Shown in pieces: positions 1 through 10,950 of a DNA stretch of 64,000 nt. Under the pieces are notes generated by a model. It was not told where the DNA came from. It saw only the letters and a list, made by a program, of their open reading frames with translations, and made no database searches. Both the position numbers and the translations under genes were made by a program. The DNA lies in contig JAOTOM010004620.1 in NCBI GenBank assembly GCA_034440615.1, positions 164,501 to 228,500 on the forward strand. Reading direction: 5' to 3'. The stretch's first letter is position 1, and each line of letters starts with the position of its first letter. The DNA is from Ashinkailepas kermadecensis (taxonomy: Eukaryota; Arthropoda; Thecostraca; Neolepadidae).

Positions 1-1500
1 ACTATCAGCGTCAACTGGCCAGCATAATAACAAGACAGGTGGTGATATATTTACAGTCATCTGAACACCACTACCAGCGTAAACTGTTTGTAGCTGTCGT
101 CGCTCGTGGGAGCATTCGGACACCCGGGGACACGTTGAACACAGGAGGTGTAACAAAGTGTCAGTGGGGGCGGCGCACAGTCACACCGTGTCGCTATCCA
201 CCGCATAGCTCCACGGCAAGGTCCACTGTTGCCGATCCCTCCCCACGCATCCCATTAAAACGGCGCGCTCCGATCCGGCCGCCGCCGTTTTACACGAGCT
301 TTGCGCAATGCCGGCGGCGTGGCATAACCGACGGCAATAACCCGCCGACCGCCCCTGTCATCCTGCCAGCGAGGTCATTGTCGCGTGTAGACGGCGCCGC
401 TGCACCGGTGATGACATCGCCTGTTGTCGGCGCTGGGCTCAGGCGTCACGCCAGACATGCTGCCACCAAATGCGTCTTCGCCTTCTGCCGCATTCCGCAG
501 CAAAACACACTGCCATTGTAGTCGAGCCAGATGCACGTCGAGAAGTGAAACAGAACGCCTGTTGGCTTCTCGTATTCTGCGTAACTCAACCTTATCTTCG
601 AGATGTACTCCCGCTATTTTTATAGAACTCCAGAGCATGAGACCGAATGGCTTTCCGTGGCGTCCTTTCTCTTATTTAGGACATGTATTGTCATCCAATG
701 TGCTTAACATGCACTGAAGCACGTCACCGCGATATTGGTGTGCTAGGCCGTGTACTCAAAATTGTCGTTATTCTTCGGACAACAGAGCTTGTTGGCCGAT
801 ACGCGAACCTTAACGGCTTGTGAAAGCTGCTTAACGGTCCTGAGTGCGACAATCCTAGTTCCAGTCGCCCTTGTATTTCATTGCAAACCAGAGATTATCA
901 TAAGCCATTCCGGCGATTCATAGCCCACGTAATGTTTATACACGATTGGGTTGGCTCTTGGTTCCTTATAAGGTGTTCGGCCATGGAACGTTTTCCCGTT
1001 CGGTGGCGTTGTGTACCGAATTTAAGATGGATCAAACTACGCAGATGCGTTCCGAATTAGCGAAATTCTATGCCATGAGCAAAACGGGCATTTGATAACC
1101 GTAGCGGATAGTTGGCAACCGAAACAGGTATTTCATAAATGAAGTGAACATTTGGCATAACTAAGCCGGGTATTGGCAACAACAAAAGGTGCCAACCTCG
1201 AGTACCGTCACCAAAACAGGCAAATCCGTCCCCGGAGCGGGTGTATTGATAACCGAAGCGGATAGCAAATCACCAACTCTCAACATAACCATATTTTTAG
1301 CAGAACTTCTGGGAGTAAACTACCCTTGATATCTTCTTAGATATTTTCAGATCAGAGGTTATTTTGAGGAACTTCCGTGTATAAGAAACAAGCGTGTTTT
1401 GCAACAATACTTAATACCTAATCCATAATAACGATAATGTGTGGTGCAATTGTCCCGTCTTGGTTTGAATTAACTCTTCGTCATATCTTTGCTTCAAAAG
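1..1500. other. No gene recognised; degenerate short repeats
   Basis: Apart from the open frame at 375-638, the only structure is at about 1085-1270, where variants of gataaccgaagcggatag and ggcaaccgaaacagg recur as a degenerate tandem repeat. Confidence 0.4.
375..638 (-). CDS. Unidentified minus-strand coding fragment (tentative)
   Basis: An 87-codon open frame on the minus strand lies in a GC-rich island. It has an Arg/Leu-rich amphipathic stretch (VELRRIREANRRSVSLLD) that could form a coiled coil, as at the C-terminus of many Myb/SANT-like transposon-associated proteins. No catalytic or zinc-binding motif is visible. It may be a real exon, a transposon remnant or chance. I do not recognise it. 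Confidence 0.22.
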   Translation of the reverse strand: MLWSSIKIAGVHLEDKVELRRIREANRRSVSLLDVHLARLQWQCVLLRNAAEGEDAFGGSMSGVTPEPSADNRRCHHRCSGAVYTRQ

Positions 1501-1784
1501 AGTCAAAATCATAGAGTAGCCACATCAGAGACGTCACCGATCTGGAACCAGCGTAAATTGTAACCATATGGTGGCCTATTAACATGCACGCCGAAGGAGG
1601 GCGGAATTCACCCACCTCTCCTATTTTTCCACGACGTTTCATAAATGGGCGGGAGCATTGGAATGGAATCTTGTGACTTTGTTCAAAATTGATCAGGGCG
1701 TCCAAGCAAAGAATCGAAGTGTGTTGGTAAATATCGGACCTGTGGGGTGCAAAGTCTACCCACCGCTGGCCGGCCGCCCGGCCG

Positions 1785-1985
1785 CCGAGCGTTCAGTCAC
1801 AGGTTTTGTCTGTGCGGTGGCGCGGTGTGGCGGCCGAACCTGACCTCATTTGATTTTGAAGACCTTGGTCATGAACTTTATACTGAAACGAGTTTACCAC
1901 AGCCGTAATCTTTTCTTCAAATTGTGTACTTCTACCTTCAGTACATTCTGAGATCATAGGGGGCGAATCCGCCCCCCCCCCCCCA
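1785..1985 (-). repeat. Dispersed repeat, copy 1 (matches 46330-46525)
   Basis: The reverse complement of this block shares long stretches (agattacggctg, gtcaaggctttcaga-like, cgccaccgcac) with 46330-46525, at moderate divergence. It ends in a 14-bp C tract next to gcgaatccgcccc. It looks like a short non-autonomous element. Confidence 0.55.
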
Positions 1986-2299
1986 CCCACCCTCCGGTGC
2001 GTGTTATGTGAGAGGCCTTCCGATGCGCGTGTTAGAACTATTCGTTATGCGACAGATGCCATGTTAATGCGGACATTACAAATAAACGTACAATGCCGCG
2101 CCCAAATGTTCATGAATGCTAGTGATCAGCCAGAGGAAATAAGTTGTATCTCCTGTAACATTGCTTTTTCTAGCCGTGCTTGTTGATCGTGATTACTGTG
2201 GCAATAACTCGTTAGTTTGAGCGTAAAATGTCGCCGAGTTTTGCAAGCAAAATTAAAGTGCCGCACCAAAAAAGTGCCATGGTCATTCCTCTGCGCAAA

Positions 2300-3310
2300 A
2301 GAAACGACCCTTTCAAAGCATGAAAATTTACGACCAATCACTACCGTTCCGGTCATTTGCAAAATTGTAGAGAAGCCTATCACCACAGGCCTGTACACCA
2401 GCCTATCACCACAGGCCTGTACACCAGCCTATCACCATAGGCCTGTACACCAGCCTATCACCACAGGCCTGTACACCAGCCTATCACCACAGGCCTGTAC
2501 ACCAGCCTATCACCACAGGCCTGTACACCAGCCTATCACCACAGGCCTGTACACCAGCCTATCACCACAGGCCTGTACACCAGCCTATCACCACAGGCCT
2601 GTACACCAGCCTATCCACATATCTGAGTCGTCATAGCATTTTCAGTCGAGAACAGCACGGCCTCATTGAATGCCATTCCGCTACAACTGCTGTTCTATTT
2701 GATGCTGATAAAATTATCAAGGGCATGGATCGCTCCAAAATTTCGCTACCAACCCTACTACATTTCAGTCGCTGCTTCCACGTTGTAGATCATTCTACAT
2801 TGCTCATTAAGCTTCAGCAACTCCAAATTTCCACCGGGTGGTTTAAGAGTTACCTTGAGGGCCACACGCAACGTGTTAGATTGGGCGAAGCAATATCTGA
2901 ATCACAAATTATTAACATAGGCACGTTCCAAGGATCGTCCTTACTCTATAACATCGTCAGTAACGACATCGCATGCTTCATCCCATCGGTGATTAACGGC
3001 TTGTGTCACAATAGCGCTTCATGCCGACGACACACAGCTGTCGTCCGCGCAGCAAGCTCCCTGAGCTAAAGCTAGCTTTAGAGGAAGTACTAAATGCAAT
3101 GTGTACTTGGTTTCTCCAGCATGGTACGATGGTCAATGCAAGCAAGACCGGGTTTCTGCTGTGCGGTGACCGTCGCCAGCTGATCCAGATATCAAATCCA
3201 CCATCGATCCTGTTCATGAAACAATCGCTGCAGTTTTCTAAGAGCGTGAACAATTTCGGCGTAATCTCGTCGGCACCACATTGTACCAACTGGATATCGC
3301 TTAGAACTTC
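2300..3310 (+). pseudogene. Decayed reverse transcriptase (LINE fragment)
   Basis: Pieces in shifting frames resemble a non-LTR RT. First comes an N-terminal motif around SKHENLRPITTVPVICKIVE (2310-2375). Then come QHGLIE (2655), a finger/palm stretch with HFSRCFHVVDHSTLLIKL (2760), and GWFKSYLEGHTQRVRLG and TFQGSSL (2840-2940, in place of the usual PQGS). A thumb-like stretch with NASKTGFLL follows at 3130. The catalytic FxDD box is not intact. An internal 26-bp minisatellite splits it. Clade cannot be fixed; L2/CR1-like spacing is closest. Confidence 0.6.
2378..2617 (+). repeat. 26-bp minisatellite inside the RT pseudogene
   Basis: Nine near-identical copies of cctatcaccacaggcctgta plus caccag, then a partial copy. 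The unit begins right after the RT codons for IVEKPITTGLYT, and the sequence after the array continues the RT (SLSRHSIFS-like), so the array grew out of the coding sequence of the dead element. Confidence 0.9.
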
Positions 3311-3349
3311 CGCCCATTCTGGAAAAGTGAAATTTGTTTTGATGTAATT

Positions 3350-3784
3350 ATTGGAAGAGGTCGATTCGCCTTCTTTGGTCCAGATAACTGATAGAATAAG
3401 TTCGAATATTCCAGTAAACAGCTTCCTTCGTTTTTTTCGGAAGTCCCTTCGTATGAAAATTGTTCTCCTTTCTCGCTTTCTTCTCTTCGGGCCAAATTTC
3501 TCAATCGCACTAGTGTAACAGTTAGATTACACTTCTGACCATTCATTTTCTCAATGGACTTCAAACAATGAACATTTTCGTTGGAAGTCGGAAATCAAGT
3601 GCAGAGGCAGTCTAGCAGAATACTCGTTCCCATTGCATAAATTTAGTGTTGCAAAATTATCTGTGAGGTGGTGCCAATCGAATTTACTCAAGTATCTGTT
3701 TTCAAGCACAACAACGTGTGACAATTGCTTGATCTTCCACATCTCCACGTATCGCTATTACCTGGCCTCCACCACTATCAGGTT
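3350..3784. other. No gene recognised
   Basis: AT-rich sequence with short chance open frames on both strands and no domain, splice or repeat structure that I can support. Confidence 0.4.
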
Positions 3785-3968
3785 ATTGAAAATTATTGGA
3801 GGGATTAGGAAAATACATGAAGGCAATGGGCTGGCCCAATTGGATTGGTGGCATACCACATAGGGTCCCATGTTAAAGTTGCCATTATTGGTGAGCAAAG
3901 CCAACCATTCGGGGAAGTGCTCCCCCAAAAGCATACGAAACTGTACCCCCCCCCCCCCCCCCCCCTCT
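3785..3968 (+). repeat. Dispersed repeat, copy 1 (matches 42395-42600), with poly-C tract
   Basis: The order of shared blocks (ttggaggg, aatacatgaaggcaatgg, ggattggtgg, tcccatgttaaagttg, aaagccaacattcgggg, tcccccaaaagcatacg) is the same as in 42395-42600. This copy ends in about 19 C residues. It is probably a short non-autonomous element of unknown class. Confidence 0.65.
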
Positions 3969-4030
3969 AAGCCGACCGGGTCGATCAACCGTTGTACACA
4001 CATACATACATATATACTTACATACATGCA

Positions 4031-4032
<2 letters not shown>

Positions 4033-4101
<69 letters not shown>
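4033..4101. repeat. (TA)n microsatellite
   Basis: About 34 pure TA units, followed by an AT-rich, imperfect tata/tatg stretch to about 4200. Confidence 0.95.
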
Positions 4102-4103
<2 letters not shown>

Positions 4104-4677
4104 GTTTATATAAATGTATATATCTATATAGACATATTGTATATTCTATATATAAAGGTATATACGTGGATGTGTTTGTTCGTATATGTATTCATATGTG
4201 CGTGCATATCAATGATCATAGGATGTCTTCTATTGCATTGCATTATACTAAATATTAAGACGCTTCACTCTACCAGGGCTGTTCTTAGTCCAGTGTTCAT
4301 TTTAAAATTGAGAAAATAGCGGGAGCTTGTTGTACTAGCGATCATCTTCTGGGGTATGCACTTTCTGATGCCGCTAAATTCCTATCAAAATGTGAATCAT
4401 TTTTGTTGCAGCTGATATATGTTGACGTCCCAATATAAGTTAGGATGCAAAATAATAATTCAGAGATGTCGACTTACCTCATCCGGGCTAATATTTACTC
4501 CACGGAAGCTCAAGCAAACGGGGGGAACCGTTTAACGGCATTGCCGGTTTGCCGGCAGTTTGCCGGCTACTGAATATCATAAGCTGGGATTCTAAAGCGT
4601 CGACTTTTAGGAACTTTCCTGAACACTAAGTGCATAGAGAAGATAGTGAGTGCTCCATTTTTTAAGATAGGAACTTC

Positions 4678-5765
4678 CCAAACTGCCCCGCAGCAACTGC
4701 CGAGCGGCAGGTCCAGACAGCTGCCCAGCAGCAAGTCCAGACAGCTGCCCAGTGGCAGATCCAGACAGCTGTCCAGCGGCAAAACCAGACAAATGCCCAG
4801 CAGTGAACCGAAGCACCTCTCCAACAACAGACCCGAGCATCTGTCAAGCAGCAGACACAGACAGCTGCCCAGCAGCGAACCTAGACATTTCCCTAGCAGC
4901 AAACACAGGCAGCCGCTCAACAGCAGACCCAGATAGCTGCCCGACAGCAAACTTAGTCATATTCCAAACAGCAGACCCAGACAGCTGTTCAACAGCAGAC
5001 CCAGACAGCTGCCTAGCAGCGAACGTAGATATCTCTCCAACAGCAGACCCAGACAGCTGCCCAGCAGTGAATCAATACATTTATCCAGCAGCAGACTCAG
5101 GCAGTTGCCCAGCAGCGAACCAAGACATCTCCTCAGCAGCAGATCCAGACAGCTGCCCAGCAACGAACGTAGATATTTCCACAGCAGTAGATCAAGGCAG
5201 CTGCCCAACAGCAGACCCAGACAACCGCCCAACAGCAGACCCAGACATCTCCCCAGCAGCAGACCCAGACAGCTGTCCAGCAGTGAACCAAGACATCTCT
5301 CCAGCAGCAGACCCAGACAGCTGTCCAGCAGTGAACCAAGACATCTCTCCAGCAGCAGACCCAGACAGCAGTCCAGCAGTGAACCAAGACATCTCTCCAG
5401 CAGCAGACCCAGACAGCTGTCCAGCAGTGAACCAAGACATCTCTCCAGCAGCAGACCCAGACAGCAGTCCAACAGGAGACCCAGGCAGCTGCCCAAAAGC
5501 AGACCCAGGAAGCTGCCCAGCAGCAGATCCAGACAGCTGCCCGGCATTTAACCAAAACATCTCTCCAGCAGCAGGCCCAGACATCTCTCCAGCAGCAGAC
5601 CCAGACAGCAAACCAACAGCAGACCCAGCCAGACAGCTGCCCAGCATTTAATCAAAACATCTCTCCAGCAGCAGGCCCAGACATCTCTCCAGCAGTAGAC
5701 CCAGGCAGCAAACCAACAGCAGACCCAGCCAGACAGCTGCCCAGCAGCAAACCCAGACTGCTGCC
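4678..5765. repeat. 24-bp tandem array with coding-like reading frames
   Basis: About 45 units of 24 bp (consensus like cagcagcagacccagacagc plus tgcc, alternating with gcagtgaaccaagacatctc) make a higher-order 48-bp pattern in the middle (5240-5470). Because 24 is a multiple of 3 and the unit contains almost no stops, long frames are open on both strands. On the + strand 4752-5651 reads as Asp/Pro/Ala/Cys octapeptides of the type ADPDSCPA. I see no start context, signal peptide or splice sites that would favour any frame, so it is listed as a repeat. Confidence 0.85.
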
Positions 5766-5776
5766 CCGGTCGGCCA

Positions 5777-5998
5777 CTAGTCTACCGGCCGGTCTGTCGA
5801 AGCATATGCTGAGCTACCGTCATACTCGTAGTCGCAGTCACTCTCCGATGGTGACTTGTACTCGACTTGCAATCTCCGTAGCTGCACCGTTCCCTGTGTT
5901 GCACCACGACGTGCCACATCACTCGGCGCGGTGTAATTCACAGAAACATCCGGCAATGTCGTGATTGAAACCGGTTTGAACTGGATGAGCCAGCATAT
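5777..5998 (-). CDS. Possible 3'-terminal exon of an unidentified minus-strand gene
   Basis: On the minus strand a frame of about 73 codons ends in TAG at 5777-5779. It reads through TTLPDVSVNYTAPSD, QLRRLQVEYKSP and the acidic/aromatic tail SESDCDYEYDGSSAY. The balanced composition and the acidic tyrosine-rich C-terminus look more like real protein than like shadow sequence. A candidate acceptor (ctagtcaatag) lies just upstream at about 5999. The 24-bp array begins directly after the stop and would lie in its 3' region. I do not recognise the family, and no upstream exon could be assigned. Confidence 0.3.
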   Translation of the reverse strand: MCWLIQFKPVSITTLPDVSVNYTAPSDVARRGATQGTVQLRRLQVEYKSPSESDCDYEYDGSSAYASTDRPVD

Positions 5999-5999
5999 C

Positions 6000-7140
6000 T
6001 ATTGACTAGAGTTACTTGACGTGCAGTTGCACATGCTGGTTATGCCGTTGTTCGGTTCCCAGGAGAAATGAATGATGTGGCAACAGACATGGGAAGCACA
6101 ACATAAAGGAGAAAGTAACTCTAGTCGTTTCCCTCCATGCAATGAAAAGTAAATCTTAAGCCTGCATTGAGCCGTAGCATCGGCATGGTAAGAGAAAGCA
6201 GCGAGCTTTGGTATCATTCATTTCTGAACTCGTGGGTACTGTCTGGTGAACTCTGGGTAGCAGGCTGGGAATGTTTCCTAATGAGCCTCGGTTCGCTCAT
6301 AATTTCACGTCAGTCTTGCCACCCTAAGCTATGGTAGCCACCAGTCTGACCTCAAATTCAGATATTGATATTTGGTGTAAGTTAACCATTGCATCCAGTG
6401 TTAAACACCATATGGAAATATGGTGTGGAATATGTTCATGTGAACATGGATATCTGGTTCTCTGTCTGTCTGTCTGTTTGTCTGTCAGTCAGTCAGACAG
6501 ACAGTCTCTCGGAAGAAAATTATTGTTGGTGGCTCGACCCGGCCCGACCATCATGTTTGTTAAAACCGAACAACGTGTTTTGTTGCAGCGACAAAGTCCT
6601 GTTTTTTGTTGTTGTTGTCTATCCAGCTTCGGATATGTTTTTTTTTCTAATTTTCTACTTTGCCAGTTTTCATTGTAATGTTCTCTAGGACGTGTTATTC
6701 ATATTTGTTCCAAGAAAGAGCTTGTGAGTGCATTACTTAACCCTCCCCCTACATACACACACTCCATAGCTCGCCGTGTCGATCCAGCCGACCGACAATC
6801 ACGAGGATAAGTAATGCCCCGAGACCGGTCGGCTCAATGACGATGCACCAGGAGTTGCAGCACTGAACAGCTATCTGTGCCATACGTTGAGCTGAAGAGC
6901 CGCGAGACAGAGAGGACTATGGACTATGGAAGAGAGGACCTTGCACCTGTGCCACTTTGACAACTCGGTGTAGTGTATTCAAGTGGGAGATGCTGCCTGC
7001 TTATTCGTCATAGGAGTTAAATTTCCGTAAGTGCAGTCAGTTTCAGCTGAATTAGACTGTTCTTCAATGTGCTTATGCCGAAATTGTGCACTCTGACAGA
7101 TACTGCACATCCCTACCATTGCAGTGCGCTATACCATATT
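6000..7140. other. No gene recognised; small microsatellite
   Basis: Holds a (CTGT)n/(CAGT)n microsatellite at 6458-6503 with an inverted structure (ctgtctgtctg then cagtcagacagacag). I see no supported exon or element. Confidence 0.4.
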
Positions 7141-7845
7141 GTGTACACCAGTTTGTAACAGAACCAACTAGGCAGGGCTCATTCTTGGACCTTGTCTTCT
7201 CAGACTTAAGTGAGGTGTGAGGTTGTCTTATCATACAAAAGTGAGGAAGTCATCAAGACGCTTTACTGTCAGGCCACATGTGGAATACTGTGTCCAAGCT
7301 TGGTCCCCTAGTTATGCAAAAGATTGTTGGCTTTTAGAGAGAGTGCAAAAGAGGGCAACACAAATGGTTAATGGTATAAGCAACCTGGCATATGAGAAAA
7401 GATTGAAGAACTTGAATATGTTTTCACTTAGATATAGAAGGCTGAGAGGAGATCTCATCGAGGTCTTTAAAGTTCTTCATGGTCGGGTATAGGGATATCT
7501 CAGGGAAATGTTTGAATTTAACAGAAATGATGCAATTAAAGGTCATCAATTCAAAATTAAAGTTAATCACAGCAGGACAAGGTTAAGACAGTCTTTCGTC
7601 AACAACAGGGTAGTAGAACACTGGAACCAGCTGCCAGGAACCATTGTCAGTAGCAGCACACTGAACATCTTTAAATACAGCATAGACACTCATTATAAGA
7701 ATTGAGGGCTTGCTTTTCGTTATTCCAGGGAGGGCTGATCGACGGATTTGGTGGGCAACTGGTTCAGTGTCCAAAGTGCAACGAAGAAGGGTCCCTGTGG
7801 CTCATAGTTGCACTGATCTTTTATGTCTTGATGTCTTTATGTGTA
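7140..7845 (+). mobile_element. CR1-like LINE copy with large internal deletion
   Basis: The first part (7147-7212) matches the endonuclease region of the longer copy at 48370-48430 (tttgtaacagaaccaactag, then ggaccttgtcttctc). It then jumps to sequence matching 50130 onward (tatcatacaaaagtgaggaa), so about 1.7 kb of endonuclease and RT is missing. The rest encodes the RT C-terminus (HVEYCVQAWSPSY, LLERVQKRATQMVNG, RRLRGDLIEVFKVLHG) and the terminal region (VVEHWNQLPGTI). The 3' end carries the same octamer tail (tatgtctt repeats) as the longer copy. Confidence 0.85.
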
Positions 7846-7889
7846 TGTTGTTTCTAAAATTCCACCTATGCCGAAATTGGGCGCAATGT

Positions 7890-8070
7890 ACATATCACCA
7901 CTGGCTACCAAGTGCATGGTACATGCCACCGTTGGTGTCAAGTACATGCTACCACCACCGGCTGCCAAGTACATGCTACCACCACCGGCTGCCAAGTACA
8001 TGATACCACCGCCGGCTGCCAAGTACATGTTACCACCACGGCTGCCAAGTACAATGTGCGTTACCACCGA
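7890..8070 (+). repeat. 27-bp tandem repeat upstream of exon 1
   Basis: About five or six units of the type ggctgccaagtacatgctac plus caccacc. It ends about 190 bp before the start codon at 8259, so it would sit in the promoter or 5' UTR region of the VWC/mucin gene. Confidence 0.85.
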
Positions 8071-8258
8071 CTGCTAAGACAGTTCATTTTCTGTAGATTC
8101 ATACGTTTTCTACCCGGTATGATACCCGATCCTGTGTGTATGTGCAGCTCTGGAGCCATAATTCCAGCCTCTTGTCCTCGCTCGCTCGCCGTTAATGGTT
8201 CCTTTTGCTGGCGTTACGTGGCATGTGTGACGTTAGCGCTGGCTGTGTTGGTTGCAGG

Positions 8259-8337
8259 ATGCAGGTGTCACACTGGAGAACGTTGTGGCCACTGGTGGTG
8301 CAGGTGATCCTAGTACTGCTAGTACACGCTAACACAG
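8259..8337 (+). CDS. VWC/mucin gene exon 1: start codon and signal peptide
   Basis: The ATG at 8259 opens 26 codons ending in a phase-1 donor (ACAG|gtaaga). After a short N-region with Arg, the peptide has a classic hydrophobic core (PLVVQVILVLLV) followed by HANTG, a plausible signal-peptidase region. The peptide fits a secreted protein and the phase matches the phase-1 acceptor of exon 2, so the mature protein would start almost directly at VWC1. A candidate acceptor (ttggttgcag) ends at 8257, one base before the ATG, so a non-coding 5' exon may lie upstream. The nearest downstream acceptor with the right phase (about 8766) gives an in-frame stop after some 20 codons and was rejected. The link to exon 2 rests on phase and domain logic across 29 kb, not on a transcript. 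Confidence 0.62.
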
Positions 8338-9060
8338 GTAAGAAGCAACAGAAGGAACCACGAATTACCAGTTTAGCCTTGGGCTAGTTAAGGTATGTGG
8401 TTGACTCTTCCTGGGTTTTTCAGGAAATTATTTGCTTTTTATGTCAGCCTTCGTGATCCCCGCCATTCTGCTCTATTGCCTTTGACTGCATCTCCCAATA
8501 TTTGTACATACTTGCGGTGCAGAGCCCTTAATCTTTATGCTCAATGTATTTTACAATGACGTATTCAGTTTGATGTATTTTTGCACGTGTTTTTTATTGC
8601 CGTCGCCTTTATCAGATATAGTAGCTTATCCTATTTGACTGCATGCACTTTCATAGTGTCTTTCAATGTGGGGAAATCTTGGTGGTCTGCTCATTAATCA
8701 GAAGAGCCAGCATAAGGGCGAAGTGAGATTATAACAACAGTAAAACTTGCTTTTTGTATTTTGCAGACAGGTTACCATCAGTTAATATTAAGAGATGCGA
8801 CCATGGGAAAGCCGTGGAAAATTTCCCATTGTAAATTTGTTGGCAATACCGTCTTTGAGCTGACGGTAGTCCTAGGGCCTCGGACTGACCTGCTGAGTGA
8901 AGTCCTTCAAAGCTGCAGCGGATGGGCTTTTCCTCATAATGGTTATTTGTGGCGTACGGTAAAATAATGTTTCCACCTGCAATACACAAACATCAACTCA
9001 ACCATATGTGGTTTAGTATGTATTAAAATATGAGTGATTGAATTATTATATCTAAACCAC
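8338..9060. other. Start of intron 1; no element recognised
   Basis: Begins with donor gtaaga. An open frame at 8761-8967 follows a reasonable acceptor (tttttgtattttgcag), but in the phase needed for exon 1 it stops early. No domain is recognised in any frame. Confidence 0.4.
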
Positions 9061-9550
9061 TCGCCAACAGCTGGTGGTTAAAATATAATGTTCCGGTCAC
9101 GATTGGTTTAATCATCTTATCCCATGCCGAGTTTCGCGTGAATTTTATGTATATTTCAGCTTAACCGCCAGGGCAGTTGTGGGGAATGAATAGCAAATGG
9201 ACTGTCTCTAAAGGTCATTGCGTGCAGGCACTGTATAATATAAAGGTTATTGCACCGCATGATTAACACCAACCGAGCGATTAACACATACTGTTAAACG
9301 ACGGTTTTGCAAGCTTACGCTAGCCGAGATTAATCTTATCTTGTGGCGTTGGACAATATATATTTAACAACGAGTGGGAAGAATTTCTTATTTAAGCGAC
9401 GAGCCGTAGGATAGTGGTTGAAATACAATGTGCCAACTTACGAGTGGCTTAATAATTTTATCCCATGCCAGCTTTCAAATGAATTTTATTTTCAATCCAG
9501 TTCAACCACCAGTGCAGCGGTGAGAAATGAATAGCAAATGGACTGACTCT
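9061..9550. repeat. Two tandem diverged copies of an intronic repeat (third partial copy at 12065)
   Basis: 9066-9215 and 9415-9550 share the same block order: gtggttaaaatacaatgt-like, ttaatcatcttatcccatgc, caaccaccag-like, gaatgaatagcaaatggact. The block at 9217-9310 (ataaaggttattgcaccgca, gattaacaccaaccg, tgttaaac) recurs at 12068-12170. These direct copies bracket the SWIM fragment. Confidence 0.7.
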
Positions 9551-9674
9551 ATTCGCCGTTCAACCTGCCGCTAGATGGCAGTACACAAATTTAAAGATGA
9601 CGGCTCTGTGACAGAAAAACCATACGCGTACCGTATTGCGTGATACTGTCTGAGCTTGCTTCAGAGTAACACAT

Positions 9675-9980
9675 ATGGATTCTACCATACCGAAAGTATC
9701 AATTGTGCAAATCTCAGAGCATATCGGCGATAAAAAACGTTGTGCCATCGAGGGCGAAGCTGTACTAGATGCAGGACACATTATTTCTTGTGGTAAGATT
9801 GGGAAAGAACCAGGCACGGTTATGGTGGAGGCACTGCATACAATCCAACCACCTACGCGAGAAGCCACATGAGCTGCATGCTGTGGTGGAGTGTGGGAGA
9901 TTCTGGGTTCAGTGCTCATGCAAGTCTGGCCTCTCAGAAAGCTGCAAGCATTGCATTGCTCTGCTACTATACATACACAG
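9675..9980 (+). pseudogene. Frameshifted exon of a SWIM zinc-finger protein (mobile-element type)
   Basis: The 3' part encodes a SWIM finger: WVQCSCKSGLSESCKHCIAL has the CxC...CxH ligand set, followed by LLLYIHR. It ends at a good donor (CACAG|gtgagg, 9981). The 5' part, in another frame, reads EGEAVLDAGHIISCGK, which is the sequence usually seen just before the finger in the expanded arthropod families of SWIM proteins. The two frames are separated by a +1/-1 shift at about 9835-9870, so the exon is broken. I infer a transposon-related gene remnant, since the expanded SWIM families are repetitive and this copy is bracketed by direct repeats. Confidence 0.6.
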
Positions 9981-10369
9981 GTGAGGAAAGTGAAGGGTTG
10001 AGTGATTGTTATGATTGGCAGAACTGTGCACAGAACTAATATGGAAATGACAAATTACAATAAAACCAGGAGGTTCTGACCCCTTATGGCATCAGAATTT
10101 CCATATATGTCTGGCATCATCATGCAAATGTGGAAGCCTTGTGGAATTATTGACGTTGCGAATATCTAATTCACCCACATTGCTTTCATGGATCTTTTTA
10201 CTCCGAATGCTAAGTCATTCAATTATTGGTGTTAAATTGATGGCACCAAATATACAGGGGCCTGTCAATTCAAATCACCCAATTTAGTGAAACAGACCAG
10301 ATGTTCTCTGAAATATGCTGCTAATGAAGTTTAGTTTGTATACAAGTTAAATCCATCCCATGTTTTTCC

Positions 10370-10950
10370 ACCATAAAGAAAGGAGATTAGGCTAGGTTTG
10401 GTCACATCTGTTTTAATTTCCACGTTTTTAGAAATGTTTGTGAATTGTTTGAAAATAATTTATTTCAATTTTTCTCCCAAATGTTAGGCTAGTAGAAGTT
10501 TAAAAAAGGCAAATTTGTGCTTTAATGTGTTTTTATAGATTCTTGGACTTTCTTTTTCCAATGCAATGTTTTGGATGTGGTCAACATGATGGGACCACCC
10601 ATTTCCTGTGCAAATGCTTACTTTTCAGTTTGCAGGCAAAATAACACCAAAAAATGACTTTGAATTAGGTAATATAGCATATAAATAAATTAAGAAAATA
10701 ATATAAAATGCAATGAAATCTAACCTAACCTAGCCTAGTCTAACCTCCCGTTAAGGGACAAAAAGTTGAAAATAATGGGAAAAAAATACTACACCCTTTT
10801 GCACAATTTTTCAAATTAAAGAACAAACATAACCAGGCCAAACCTGTTTTTTTTTTAACAAAGGAATTGATTCTTTTTAAATTTCAATAAAAACATTTTT
10901 TTCCAAACTAAAAAACCTGACCTAGCCTAACCTAACCAATGCTAACTCCT
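10370..10950. repeat. Left arm of a diverged inverted repeat with (CCTAA)-like tracts
   Basis: The reverse complement of 10555-10945 aligns in order with 13975-14285. Shared blocks include gcatttgcacaggaaatg, ggtcccatcatg, attcaaag, ttggtgttattttg and ttaggttagg-type tracts. It looks like the arm of an old foldback or terminal-inverted-repeat DNA element. A direct partial copy of the same module is at 11088-11140. Confidence 0.6.

Noticed and set aside
1..521. 160-codon + strand frame near the window start
   Set aside because: Pro/Arg-rich reading of a GC-rich island with competing frames on both strands; no motif.
4752..5651. 299-codon + strand frame and minus-strand Leu/Cys frames in the 24-bp array
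   Set aside because: Stops are absent in most frames simply because of the repeat unit. No start context, splice site or signal peptide favours one frame.
8761..8967. Candidate second exon after the signal peptide exon
   Set aside because: The acceptor is good, but in the required phase 1 the frame stops after about 20 codons; no domain in the open frame.
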